Source of the DNA: Haliclystus octoradiatus
Taxonomy: Eukaryota > Cnidaria > Staurozoa > Stauromedusae > Haliclystidae
Direction of reading: 5' to 3'
DNA: 64,000 nucleotides
NCBI GenBank assembly: GCA_916610825.1
Contig: OU744448.1
Span: 17,111,936-17,175,935 of the forward strand
Under the pieces are notes generated by a model, which searched no databases, was not told the origin of the DNA, and saw only the letters and a list, made by a program, of their open reading frames with translations. Position 1 is the first letter of the stretch; every line of letters starts with the position of its first letter. Shown here in pieces: positions 22,136-40,061 of this stretch. A program made the position numbers and the translations under genes.

Positions 22136-25100
22136 TCAATTCATGGACACGGTGGCATAGATCCAATTGTTTTCAAAACTGTTTCATTGAAGGACACAGC
22201 AGTGTCATACATTGAAGAGAAAGATATTAATCTCAGAGAGATTGCATTTGATACATCTGTTCCAGTTGAAAAGGCTGATTGTTATATCACTGGTAAGATG
22301 AGTAGTAATTATGATCTCTATTTTGGAAACTTGTAATTTTACTGATTTTATGTTAGTCTTGAGATTTATTTTTGAAGTTTTAAATTTTGGGGGTAGCCTA
22401 CCAACATTATTTGGCATCTGAATTGGTATGCCTACTGGGCCTACTAATGCAGATGCTAAATACCCATTACTACTTATGCCAACACGGTGGCATAGATCCA
22501 ATTGTTTTCAAAACTGTTTCATTGAAGGACACAGCAGTGTCATACATTGAAGAGAAAGATATTAATCTCAGAGAGATTGCATTTGATACATCTGTTCCAG
22601 TTGAAAAGGCTGATTGTTATATCACTGGTAAGATGAGTAGTAATTATGATCTCTATTTTGGAAACTTGTAATTTTACTGATTTTATGTTAGTCTTGAGAT
22701 TTATTTTTGAAGTTTTAAATTTTGGGGGTAGCCTACCAACATTATTTGGCATCTGAATTGGTATGCCTACTGGGCCTACTAATGCAGATGCTAAATACCC
22801 ATTACTACTTATGCCAAATGTGATGGGCAGATCAATTCCAACAGATTTCACGCCAGATACGCTTTGGTTAGCAAGATGTGGCAATTCGCTGTGGAACTGC
22901 GGTATTGCTTGCTCCTCCTGAGTTCACATTTGTCAAGCTAATATTTATGTGAGCATAGCCAGGGTTCGACAAAATATCTTCAGAATAATTTGATTACGGA
23001 ATGCAACAATTACGATGTTTTAATTTTTACAACAATAAACTTTGATATCTACATAAATCAGAATTTGCAGTAGCAGAGAAAAATCCACGGTGAGAATAAT
23101 GTGAGATGCAATACAAAGATTGTATATTTATTAGTACTTTCCGTTTTAGTAATTTCAAATTCTAAAACTTTGCCGTGTTTCATCTTTGAATTATGAATTT
23201 GAATTATGGATAAGTGAATGAAGGAAAGCAGCATCAAAGCAAACATTAAAAGGTAAACTCGACTTTCCATAGCTCTTTATAGCATAACGAACACAAGCAA
23301 TCGAGCAAATAAGAGTTATACAGCTGCTATTAGAGTGATCAACTTGGAATTTTAGTTGACCAAAATGTAGTTGAAGCAAATTCCCAGGACAGAAATTAAA
23401 CAGATTAATAATAGAGGGTTCCAACAAGTTCATTCAAGCGTCATATAATGGTGTGGCGTTTTCAACTTCAAAGAAACAGCTGCTGATTCACAAGTTCATG
23501 CCAATCAAATTTCTATTGTTGTTTCTAAATTTAGGCCTAAAGTTTGCGAAAATAAAAATTAATCTTCAAGTTTTATTTGACTTCTTCGCCTCCAAACTGT
23601 AAACACAAAATGTTTTATAGCAAGCTATAGAATGAAAATTAGGCAGTGATATTTTTAAAAAGATAATGAATTTCCTCCCATCATTTTCATTTTGCACTTG
23701 ATTAATTTTAAAAAATTTCTCTGCCTTTGGAAATCGGAATTTAAGTTTTGCTTCAGCTTTGGGCACCAAATGCCCGGGTTTTGTCGTACCCTGAGCATAG
23801 CATACATACTTAATCACTAATTAATCTGCCATAAAAAATATGTTCATATGTTAGCCAGAAAATATTTTTCCAGTTACAAGCTCAAACTGTTTTTAATACA
23901 AGAATCGTAAGGTTATATTTATGATGCTCAACAAGGCTTTGCATATTGTTTCAACCCCTGTAGGAAAAGTATGGGAGTTTTCGTATCAGAGGTGTACAGG
24001 AACAGGAGTAAAACTCTGATTCCGACAAGAGTATCCGTATTTCAACAAGAGCCCGACTGAAGTGAATTGTTTGCCATGCAGTAGCAGGAGTATAGAATGC
24101 AATTTTGGTAATTTCTTAATGAAATTGAAAAGTTGAAAATTTTTGATCAAAATCGTCAGTGGCAATAGTGAATTTTCATTTTTAACAACGTTTCTGCTAC
24201 ATTGTTAAAAATAAAAAGTCACTATTGCCACTGACGTTTTTGATCAAATGTTTTACCAAGAAGCTTTTCTTCAGAAGTTGAAAATATTTAGGATATTTCT
24301 ACATAGAGGTTTGATTCAAGGATAGGCATTTCTATATATGTCTATACTTGCTTAAGTTTGGGTTGATAAATTAATCAATTTTCAGACTTTTTACAGGAGT
24401 TTGTCTGAAAAGTCGATTTTTCTTACATTTTCGGAGCCGGACTCAGAATCAAATGCTCTGTAAGGATTTTTTCGGATTTGAATTTTGAAAATTCTGACTC
24501 AGTACACCTCTGGGCTCTGTCATAATATTGAGCAGTTCTTAATTATATGCCTTTTTCAACTTATAGGCCAGTGGCTGACACTTGAAGGTTTTTCATATCA
24601 AGATGGTAATTTTAAGATTTTATAATTGCAATTGAACATATCTTCATACAAAGTCTCATCATATTTCTACAGGTGCCTTGTTTCATATCTCTATTGCTAA
24701 AAATTCGGAAATTTACTTGTATCAATATATACCTACTGTACTTTCTTCTGAATGGCACGCTTCCCAAATGATGTCATTTACCAAACTTAAAATGTCATCA
24801 GAATGGGCAAACGCAAAAAAGTTTGGGCAGACAACACAAGATTGAGTAAGAAGAAGCGAGAATTAATCCTTATTCTTTACTACATAATCAAATCAATCCT
24901 ATTCAGATAAATAATCTCATCAGTCATTTTGAAGGTTTGTTTACCCAGAAATGGATGAAAAATGATAATGTGAAATGAAAATGATATTCGGATTTGATTC
25001 TGGGTAATATGAGAAAAAAATGCAAGAAGTAAAATCTCATGAAAGAAACTGTGAGGGAATCACATGTGGACCCCCGAAAGCTACAGTATCCTTTAGGTGA

Positions 25101-28100
25101 TTTTTTCTTTTCACACTGAATTGCTATTTATTTTTAATAGACCATAATAATAAAGCAATCAAATAAAGTTGATTGTTTTTATTTTACATATTATAGAAGA
25201 TATTATTTTGATTTGTTTCTTGGTATTTGTACTTCATACCTGTAACAATGAGCTCTAGATTCACAGTTGATTGACTAATTCATTGTTACTAGCACATACA
25301 GTACTAGCATGAAATGCAATCAGGTCCACCATATCATGTGATATGCTTTGGAAAGCTAGTCTTTCAATTATCACTGTTGATGTAAAGCTGCATTAGTTGC
25401 CACTCGTTGAAGCACGTCTTACCATTCTTCTCCCTGTAGTAACTCCTGTAAACAAATTTATGAGCTCATGATTGTATGCGTAACAACCTTTTTATTATTG
25501 TTGAATCCTTAATCAGGAAAAATAAACAAGAGCACCATGCATGTTGAATCAGTCAAAGAGGTATGTGACTACAGTGCTCTCTGGTTGCCTTAGGCCTACC
25601 CATGTGAAAAAATTGCCAAGTTTATGAACGTTTTGAACATTCATGAACTATTCATGAACATTAGTCTGGTCCAAAAAAAAGTTTAAAATGATGGCAGGCA
25701 CATCAATTTTATTGTTTAGATTGCTTTAAAAACAAATTGTGAAAAATGTCATTTGACATTGGAAACTACCCTCTAAATTAATGCATAAAGTCAATGGAGG
25801 TAAAACACTGATATTTTTCAAATGCAAATGCATGGTGAAAAACTACCCTTATATTGCCAGGGGTAGAAAATGTTGGGACCACTGGAACTGGCAGTCGCAT
25901 GCACAATTATTGAAAAATAGAATTCCTGCAAGCACATTTTTCTAAAATTTAAAAGTACTATTAATCTATAAATAATGCATAAAGCTTATTTATGAAACCG
26001 AATAAGGATGTATAAAACCAAGTACTCTATCTATAATTAACAAGGTCAGTTTAAATTCTGTGACCAGAAAAGTTTTCAGGAAAATATTTTGCAGGCATTT
26101 TTAAGGCAAAAATTATTTTGCTGCAGGCACTGAAAAATGTTTTCGACCCCTGTATATGGCTGGTAGAGTTCATTAATGATCTAAATAATTTGAATCAATT
26201 AATTTAAATGGTTGAATCTTTATCATTCTCTTAAAACTATGGATCTCAACATGATGCATAAAAACGTGGCTTTCGCTGTGAGAAACTTTTTTGCATGAAC
26301 TGTTCATGAAAATCAAGTCTGTTAACGTTCTTGAGCTGTTTGGAAAGAGTTAATGTTTCCCTGAATGTACTGTGGGTCGTTTTTTCTGATACATATTTTG
26401 TGCTCTTGCTAACTGCCAAGCAAATTCTATTACCAAGCTGCAATTTATTACGTTGCTCGAATGTATTCTTCATGCTGACTGACTAATTATTATTAAGCTT
26501 TCATGCTATGTCACGCTCTGGTAAGGGACCTACTGAATTGTGGTTGCCATTTAATGATCTACTAGTGTAGCAGTGAGTAAAGTGTATGTTCTTTATTTTA
26601 ATTATTTGAACTAATTAATTTGTGATATTTACTCGTTATATAGATTGTTTTGACGTATTTGAAATGTGTTACCAATGCAATCAACACAAAGAACTCAAGC
26701 ATTTTAAAGGTGCGTCTGACAACATTGAGTGATCATCATCATCATCATCATCATTTGTGATGAACTACCTGATAAATATTCATAACCTGAGAACAGTATT
26801 AACTATCAAGATACTTTTTTCACAGGACTGATTTGACCTCATAGTGAGCTTCTACCCACTCCATCATTGACCTGTACAGTACCAATAATACTATTCATTT
26901 ACATCCTAGGTGGTTTTACATGACTTACAATCAAATGAGATGCTACAAAGTGTTGTACCATACCTGTTATCATATCTCATGGATAAGGTAAAAAAAATAT
27001 GAATCTTTCATCAGCAATGAGAATTTCAGCGAATTTCAAACTATATTTATTACCATTTTTCCCATTGAAATCGATTTTGCTTTATTAATAATTCATGATA
27101 TCCTAGATTTCCAACTATTTTTGAAATTTAAAGTCAAAACTGGTCAAGTCTGGTCAACGTATGATTTCTGTAAATTTAAATTAACCATTTAAAGTCTGCG
27201 AAAAGGAAAAGATGTAGCATTTGATTCATCTGAGCATTCAATGTCTTGATCGATGTTTGGATGGAATGCTCTATGTTTTAGAACGTATCCTTTAAATATT
27301 GCCACTCTTTCTGCAACAATATAAAAGGCTCAATCAACCAATCACAATTGGGAAACTTGCTCGATAATTTCCAGAAATTTTATAAATAATATTATTTAAT
27401 ATGTAATAAAGTGTGAACCTTATAAACATTTCAGTCTGTTTTGTCTGATGTATTCATCAAGGGTGCGCTGCAATGAACATACTGTGTCTAGTATTTTATT
27501 AGTTCTGGCTCTATATTATATGATTTCAGGTCATTCCTTTGAAGGAACCCAGTGCCTCTCAGATTCAATTCTGCAACGCTGTTACCTTGGTGATAAGGTG
27601 TTTGTCAATCAACAAATCACTTTTTCTTCAACCCTATGTAAGTTGCATATTCCAACCTCGGTGCGTTTCCTGACAGTGAAATTCTAATACTGTGTTGATA
27701 CTATCGCATTCCTCATTTTTATGCCTACCTGTTAATTTATAAGAGTTCAACAAATTATGATGCCTGTATTCATCAGAATTTGAATCTATATCAATATTCA
27801 TTACAATAAAATTTGACACAGTCAGTAAACCTCATTCTACTCGATACTGGTAACAAAATGCTACTTTTTGAGAGACACTCACTCACTCACTCACTGTTAA
27901 TGTGTCAATCGGTGTTTTTAGCTAACAAAGGTAACGAAATTGCTGTTACACATTCTGTTATTGGTTAAACTACCTCCCTCACAATGGCATATTAAATTAT
28001 CATCAGCCCATTTACTTGGCGAAATATGCAGGTAAGTTTTCTTGTGAAATCGATTATGTGTCTCTCATTCATATGTTATCAGTTCTAACGAATGATGTTT

Positions 28101-29678
28101 GTCTTACGAAGGAAACATGCAATGACATGCTCTCATCTTGGTCACAAAGCTTTGGCTGAATGTCAAGATGTTGTTATCCACTGTAGGGAAAAAGACATGT
28201 CTGCAGTGTACGGTGCCCTGCATAGCATTTTGGCGATTGAGAGTGAGGTAATGCAAGCAATATTAGTATCTTTACATATGCATATGCACATTTCTAATAT
28301 TATATTATATTCAAGTGGCTTTATTTTTAATGTAGATCTTTCGCGCTTCTTGCTACCAGCTTTGGGTACCAATTTCTCAAGCATTGGATCACTGGCAAAG
28401 CTCAGCGACAGACTCTATAACACTTGAATTCATTACATTAAAAGGAGCAATTCTTGTATGTATTTATGACTGTATACAGTGTAATTCACCTTCCAAGCAA
28501 ATAGACCAAATTACGTAAAATACAGTAAATGGCAATTAGACCTGATGATTTAAAAAGGGGTTCAAACCTGGGGGCTGCTCCCTAAAATTCGTTTACACCT
28601 GACTAGAATGTGCCACTTTCAGGAAAATAAGCATACTCATATTAGATTCTACAAATAAGAAAACTACACGCATAACACCCATTTCTAGCTCTAAAATATT
28701 GGAAACATTGTTTTATACAAATTTAAAAGTTTAGCAAAAAAAATAATTTTCTTAGAATTTGATACCGATGAAGTTCTACAAACTTGAAAACTGAGCAGTA
28801 AATAGTGATACTACGCGTATAGATGTAACTTCAATTTGACCTCCGGGATGAAAATCACACAACGGTCAACTCAGCCATGACTCTATTTTCCTGAACATCA
28901 AAGCGTGCTCTGTGTGTGGTTGTTTATAAAATTGCACTATTTAGAGCTTGGATGAATCTTGTTCCATGAAAGTCGAATCCAATCCACATTCATAATTTGC
29001 CTAAATGTAATTTGCAATATCCACGATGATCACAGAACATCACTATCCTCAATGGTGTAAACGGCCACTTCTCTTAATAATTCATAACGATTCCAATATT
29101 TTGAATTTTAGGAATGTGTTATTGAGATACTAAAAGATCGCAATCAACCTCGTGTCTCTCGTCATTTATGTGACCCGAAATTAAACCTAGCCAATGTATT
29201 ATATTTATTGGGGGAAATTACTCATTCAAGGATATTAACTTCGGTGTGGCGCAAAGCAGATTCAAAGCACGCACGTCCACGCCCACTTCATACTGTCAAA
29301 GCAGATGGCAATTCTAGTCAAAGTGAACAATTACCAATCAAAATTACAAAAAATGAGAATAGAGTTAACACAAGTATGAATGTTGATAACGGTAAGGAAG
29401 CAAAACAATCTCATGAAATAGAGACAGCCATTGGTACAGTCTCCTCCCGAATTTTCCACAAACGAAGCTACGTATTACCACAAAAAGGACATTGTGACCT
29501 GGAAGCTCTTGCGAAGAAATTAAAAAAGCAAAAATCAATATCAAAACCAGTTTTAAATAGCCTTCCGTCTTGGCAAAGGCAGAGACTTACAAAATCAAAA
29601 AACATTTTAAAGAAGCAAAGTGGTTGCAATTTGTTGTCACTTTCAAGAATGCTGACTGACCTAGAATGGATAATTTGA
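22136..29678 (+). CDS. TAF6L: TAF6L-like, exons 3-12 (HEAT domain and C-terminal tail)
   Basis: This continues the TAF6-family gene started at 1104. Exons: 22136-22292, 24567-24605, 25517-25560, 26644-26709, 26910-26987, 27530-27637, 27922-28031, 28112-28247, 28336-28455 and 29112-29678 (stop). All phases join, and with exons 1-2 the protein is about 553 residues (human TAF6L is 622). Exon 3 carries the post-histone-fold motif EKDINLREIAFDTSVP. Exon 4 gives QWLTLEG. Exons 6-11 form the HEAT repeats (VVLHDLQSNEMLQS, SQWHIKLSSAHLLGEICR, SAVYGALHSIL). The last exon holds DPKLNLANVLYLLGE, matching the TAF6L-specific block after the HEAT domain, then a lysine-rich tail. The likely role is a structural subunit of a SAGA/PCAF acetyltransferase module in the nucleus. 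The exon 10 acceptor (before 28112) has a weak pyrimidine tract. Exon 3 is tandemly duplicated. Confidence 0.87.
22147..22816 (+). repeat. 335-bp tandem duplication covering TAF6L exon 3
   Basis: The unit 22147-22481 is repeated directly as 22482-22816, apparently without a single difference. It contains 146 of the 157 bases of exon 3, its GT donor, and about 190 bp of intron. The acceptor and the first bases of the exon lie outside the unit. The second exon copy therefore has a donor but no usable acceptor, and should be skipped or intronic. Confidence 0.9.
22960..23793. mobile_element. hAT-type element, 834 bp, in TAF6L intron 3
   Basis: Inverted ends CAGGGTTCGACAAAA and CAGGGTACGACAAAA (the latter on the complementary strand) are flanked by an exact 8-bp target duplication AGCATAGC at 22952-22959 and 23794-23801. 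Short minus-strand ORFs inside have no recognisable domain. It belongs to the same end-family as 2361-2535 and 48505-48666. Confidence 0.87.
24142..24248. repeat. Foldback hairpin, about 49-bp arms
   Basis: The arms (24142-24190 and 24201-24248) are inverted copies with only about three mismatches. Landmarks are TTGATCAAAA, GTCAGTGGCAATAGTGA and their complements. A loop of about 10 bp remains. This is the shape of a small foldback MITE within a TAF6L intron. Confidence 0.8.
25620..26335. repeat. Dispersed repeat with GTTCATGAAC-type ends, split by an hAT insert
   Basis: This block in a TAF6L intron shares words with 12262-12547. It is flanked by stretches rich in TCATGAAC palindromes (25640-25665 and 26292-26312). 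An hAT-type insert occupies 25858-26152. Without it, the block matches the Gypsy-embedded copy colinearly. Class unknown. Confidence 0.55.
25858..26152. mobile_element. hAT-type MITE, 295 bp
   Basis: Ends CAGGGGTAGAAAA and CAGGGGTCGAAAA (complementary strand) face each other. The flanks TATATTGC (25850-25857) and TATATGGC (26153-26160) match at 7 of 8 positions, as an aged 8-bp duplication would. It interrupts a repeat whose uninterrupted copy exists at 12262-12547. Confidence 0.7.
26731..26754. repeat. ATC microsatellite
   Basis: About eight ATC units in TAF6L intron 6. Similar ATC runs occur at about 16173-16200 and 61292-61309, the latter two followed by CATTTAT(T/A)CAGAAAACC, so those two may be ends of a common short repeat. 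Confidence 0.6.
27877..27896. repeat. ACTC microsatellite
   Basis: About five ACTC units lie just before TAF6L exon 9, within the 284-bp intron 8. Confidence 0.7.
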
Positions 29679-30120
29679 TTGATAAATGTGATATTTAATT
29701 ATCTTCCATCAGAAGAAATTTATATAATAGGTATGGTATTACATTGAATGATTTTTATCAATGATGTCAATGATAAACTTATGTTGGTCTATCACTGAAA
29801 CCAAGCATCTTTTTCAATACTGTAAATATGAGATATTATTTTGATCCATTGGTCGTATCACATCAATATTTCGAGCATCATTTTATCGATTTCGTATTAT
29901 AATTGCCAACAGTAAAACAACAATTTAATATCCTGAATTTTCTGTACTTTTTAAATCAACTTTCTAAACTTAGCATAATGAAATATTAACAAATTAGAAA
30001 CTCTTTGGGTAACATTTCCATATGACCTATTTAGGCCCTCAAGTGATAGTTTGTTCCCATTTCTCTATATTTACATCGTCTTTAAACTTATATTTACATT
30101 GATGAAGCAATTGTACGTTT
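29679..30120. other. Convergent 3' intergenic spacer
   Basis: This 442-bp AT-rich gap separates the stop codons of TAF6L (+) and the scavenger receptor (-). No ORF or repeat is seen, and no perfect AATAAA close to either stop was identified. Confidence 0.5.
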
Positions 30121-35723
<5,603 letters not shown>

Positions 35724-38700
35724 AATAATTCTGATAACGATAGATCATTGAAATCAAAATATATTTCAAAGTTATCATAAACCGCCTGTTACTCAAAATA
35801 CTCTTCTTGGCTGACTTCTATGAACCATTATTTTCCAATAAATTATTCACTCGCTGTAAAAGTAATGATCAAAGCCTGGCTGTTTAGCGAGAGCTAATTA
35901 AATGTATACATATATACCATTCCTTGCTTCTTGAAACGTGCCGATCGCTTTTTAACGATCAATTTGTAATTCTTTATCTAGCTGAAATATCTTGCTTCTC
36001 ATGTAATATGTAACAGGTGCATTGTTGTTGATTTTACTAAGTAAATTCTTCGTTTCTAAACTAATCAGAAAATATTCACTATATAGCTCACAAATGTACG
36101 GTGAAATTAGAACGACTGTATGTAGACTGCTCAATAGCAATTAATTATGTCATTTATATCGTAATCGCTATTCGACTGTTGATGACGAATATATTGATGA
36201 CTTTTAATTAATTATTCATTTAAAATAGCGCAACTTGTGATGTGCCGTAAAAGGCTAATATCATTTTATTGCACCATTCAATTTATAATACATTTGTACT
36301 TATTAAACCAACGCAGTTGCTCCGAAATGTTACTTTTTGAGGTCCCTTTGAGGAAAGCAGAGAAAAGGAAATGTGTTTCGCCTGGTATAAATAATGAAGG
36401 CTTTTACAGTACAGTAGAAACTGTTTATGTCGTTTATAACGGCACCAGCTGGTGAATCTAAAAAAAGTAAGCTATAGGCAACATGACGTTATGTGTCGAT
36501 ATGTATCTGCGTTTTACGTTTCGGTCTTCGTACAGCTGCACACTCAGGTGCACAAGCACATAATTATTACGAAGATGACATAAGAAACACATTCCAAATG
36601 TATATCCAATCATGATAAAATCATGTGAATTTGCATTTTGTAGCGCGTGACACGTGTGACAATCAAAACGTCTGTGTCATACCAAAAATATCACCACCAT
36701 CTCAGTACTACATAATTATTATCTGGGCGTCATACGTTTCATAAGTTATGGCAAGCAATAATTTGAGCTTGATTAATAATAATTTTTGCGGCGTCTTCTT
36801 TGTACAGCTTAAACCGTTTGATTTATTTTTATGGCAAATTGTATTATTGACAAAAAGTGACAAGAATTTCCTTACATTTAGTACCTGTTTAATTTTCCTT
36901 CAAATTAAAACTATTCACTTACTATTTACATTGAATATTTACATTCATTAAGTATTTTTGTATTGTAGCGAAAATGATTCGATCAATCAGATCGGTTTAG
37001 AGTTATGGCACCAAATCTACGGATGGGTGGCCCACATGGCTCAAGGCAAAACTTTCTTTCTCCCACGTCATATAGTTCAAGCTTGACTTGATTCTCATTT
37101 TCAACCTCATTTCAAAACATAAGGTTGTCAGGGGGTGGATAGGTAATCTTACAATCTCACAATATTCGAACTTCATATCACGAATGAGAATTTCCAATTT
37201 CATCAGGAACTCTGGTCACCTCAGAAGAAAATAACTCGCCTCGGCGGCTTGTGATTTTCTGATGCCTTCTCGTTTTCTTCTCATGTGCCCTCTTGAGCGC
37301 CAATTATCAATAGTCAAGATGCAGGTCTCGCCGATCTGTCTCGACGATTCAAATTGATGTGATGGAGACATTTTCACCATTTTAGCGCTCGTGACCGACC
37401 CGGAGGAGTATTGCGATACTTTTTGTACGGGGGTGTGCCCATTTCGAAAGTCCCGCTAGCACCCCAAACTTGCAGGTGTTGCTGGACTTCGTACCGCAAG
37501 ATGTCCAAAAATGTATAATTTCCTGGCATTTTGCAGTTAAAAATACTATTTTGGCACCTCACTACAGGGGTCGGGGCACTTCGCAGCGGGACATTTTCCG
37601 GTTTCACTACTGGAAACCGGAATTTCACAGCAGGATTCCAAATTAAAAATTTGATACCCCTAAATTGCAAGCATGGTGCCAAAATGGTACCCAAAATCAA
37701 TGGCACATGCCATAGCCTATAGCGCCCATAGAAAGTGTCCCCCGGACTCATGATCAAGAAATGTCTATTTTACGGTCAGTTTAAAACTGTTTTACTTAAG
37801 ATAATCATTATTCAGCCTGATTTGGGTTATCAAGTAGACGGAGAGACCATATGCTACAGAGTAGATCGGTGCCCTGTCGCAGCTCTCTAAATCATGGACT
37901 GGCCCTTGGAGGAACTCCCTGACCCTATAGTCACTGCGGTCTTTGGTACTTGCCAAGCGTATACTGTTACAAACGTTATTGTGTACTATGTCACAACCAA
38001 AGTTACCGTCGATAAAACCATGATAAAACCATAAAACTACAAGCACACGGTGTTAAATTTAAACCTCAAATTGGGATCAACATCTATGCGGAGATCGTGT
38101 CCATTCAACCATGGCTTAACGCACACTTATTTGCTGATCAAGTCTTATTGTTTTGAAATGGAATTATGGCTGTAGTAAGTGGATCATAGTCCACAATGAT
38201 GTCAATCCTGCAACCAGGATTCTCCGACATGGAACCCATTGGAACTTCAAGATATGCGTTTAATATTATTTTTAATATAACATTTTTATTTGTATTTTTA
38301 ATTATTTTTAAATATAAAACTACTTCCAGCGTAGATACACCAGAAGAATTTATAGATGTATTTGACATCATACTATAAAATACTGTCGAGAGCACTCCCA
38401 TATCAATCCCCGAGATCCTTCAGCTAGAAAGCAGTAATTGAACGGGTTAATTAATTGAAGCTGATTTAAGCAAGTTAACTCTATGCTTTATTGCAAGTTT
38501 AATCCATGCTTTTATTGCATTGGCAGTAAAGCCCCTGCCAATTTTCTTTTCCGTTGGTCAATGGCCAAAAAACGCCAACATTTTCATTATTTATTGGCCA
38601 AAATAAAAGTTATTGTTGGCCACTCGGATTGAGCTGGCGTGAATCGGGATGATAACTCGGGTCAATAATCTGTAGATGATGATGTCCTCGACCTAAGAGT

Positions 38701-39189
38701 CCAAGACGCTCACCACGACTGTCACGGCATAACTTTTAGTAAACATCCCAACAACCGACGCCTTATAAATTCTACCCAGCACTTGCAGACCATCTCGTGA
38801 TGGAATGCGTTTATATCTTTGTCTCATGCTTTTGTTGAAGAAATTATAGTTTGTTCCAAAACTTGAAAAAAAATTGAACACAATTTTTGCTCTGACGTGG
38901 ATTCCATACGATGATTATCATGTAATTATAGATATATTCGCGATACACTACAACACCATGGTAGAACAGAGCATTATAGAATAAAGAGACAAAGATGAGG
39001 CGAAAACCTTTTTCCGCTACTCATCGTTCCTACCCATAGCTACAGCCAGCGCCAACAGTAAATTTCCAAGAAATGCAACCTCTGTCTCACTGAAAATTCT
39101 ACATTATCACATCAAGATCCCCTGACCATCTTAATTAATAACAAAAGGTCAGAACTCATAAATTCCATTTTATCTAAGAACTTTTTAAT

Positions 39190-39490
39190 TTATAGTATTA
39201 CCCTATGATTTTGCCTCATCTTTGTTAGGTCACATCGAAAGATCAAAGACGTATGCCCCTCAACCGCTGCATGACATCCTTCATTGGCAACCAAAGGAGA
39301 TGCTTCGACGGGGCTATGGTAGAGTAGTATCTTTTCATAATGTTTTGTATCGTGAATTGTGTTATTTAAAAGTTTCTTTGTCAGCCATGTCTGACCGTGT
39401 TTTGTGGCGTTCTTTGTGTAGCAAATATGTAAGGCGTAAGAGGGACGGCACATTCCTCTAATGTGACTGGCTATACTACTACTACTACTA
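39190..39490 (+). pseudogene. LINE retrotransposon 3' end fragment
   Basis: The frame across 39222-39461 reads LLGHIERSKTYAPQPL, LHWQPKEMLRRGYGR, SAMSDRVLWRSLCSKYVRR and ends KRDGTFL. The W-x-P...RGxGR spacing and a terminal DRxxWRxL motif are typical of the last ~80 residues of many non-LTR retrotransposon ORF2 proteins. The stop is followed by TGACTGGC and a (TAC)n tail at 39473-39490. A related fragment with the same ending lies at 60700-60825. It is 5'-truncated, as LINE copies usually are. Confidence 0.7.
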
Positions 39491-39658
39491 TATGACTCTA
39501 ATGTCCTTTTGTAAAATCATAATTCCTTCCCGACCCCTTGAATTGACATGACTAATCCCTTTCAGAGGGGCTGAAGTGTCCTGGAAGTGTTGAGATAGCA
39601 TAGTTAATGACGTACATCATCGTTGCTTGGGAACCATTATTTAAAATTCTTTCCATAG

Positions 39659-39668
39659 CCAAATAAGG
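39659..39668 (+). promoter_or_regulatory. CArG box (SRF site candidate) upstream of kindlin
   Basis: CCAAATAAGG is a perfect CC(A/T)6GG match, identical to a classical actin-promoter CArG sequence, and lies about 394 bp before the kindlin start codon. SRF with MRTF drives many actin-adhesion genes in animals. Use at this site is inference. Confidence 0.4.
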
Positions 39669-40061
39669 CAGTCCCCGGAAGTGAGAGCTACGCCTAAGTA
39701 GATAATTTATGCATTAGTCCATCGGCAAAATGGTCACACTGCCTTCTCTTATGTCAGCGAAGGATGTGAAGGTGACTTCTTCGTGTGCTTCATATTGCTG
39801 ATTTCAAATTCAACTTTTACCAACAGTTATAATAAAAGAACGGAGCGTATCCTACAATTTTTGTTATTGCTGGCGTTTTGAATAGCACAAATCCAAGAAC
39901 GATTTGCTGGAAGAGTGGAGAACAGATTCGTTTGTTGCTCTTCGCAAGTGATGATGTAGTTGTGTCGTATTTGTGTTTCCTCCTCTTCACTGTAAAGAAT
40001 TTATTGATACTAATATAACTATTTGCTATTGTGGATTTAATCGCCATTTGCATTTTACAAT

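Larger units (their letters stand above)
35724..40061. other. Divergent intergenic region between scavenger receptor and kindlin
   Basis: This 4.3-kb region should contain both promoters. Recognisable content is a GC-richer unexplained block at about 37370-37760, a LINE 3' end at 39190-39490 and a CArG box at 39659. A short inverted pair built on ACAAAGATGAGGC (38986 and 39212 on the opposite strand) may bound a ~240-bp foldback element. A single end of the same kind recurs at 63195. The remainder shows nothing I can support. Confidence 0.5.

Noticed and set aside
22387..22671. 94-codon ORF repeating the TAF6L exon 3 peptide
   Set aside because: It is the second tandem exon copy read with intron sequence in front. 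It lacks an acceptor and is not a separate gene.
24663..24840. Open stretch after a CAG acceptor that continues the TAF6L frame
   Set aside because: It ends in a stop without a good in-frame donor and has no TAF6L similarity. The small exon at 25517-25560 fits the frame and the family alignment better.
1104..29678. TFIID subunit TAF6 as the identity
   Set aside because: The opening residues, the GHGG segment after the histone fold and the DPKLNLANVLYLLGE block fit TAF6L better. Some uncertainty remains, as invertebrate paralogues can be intermediate.
38138..38401. 87-codon minus ORF between the receptor and kindlin
   Set aside because: Overlaps an equally long plus ORF, has no domain and no splice context.
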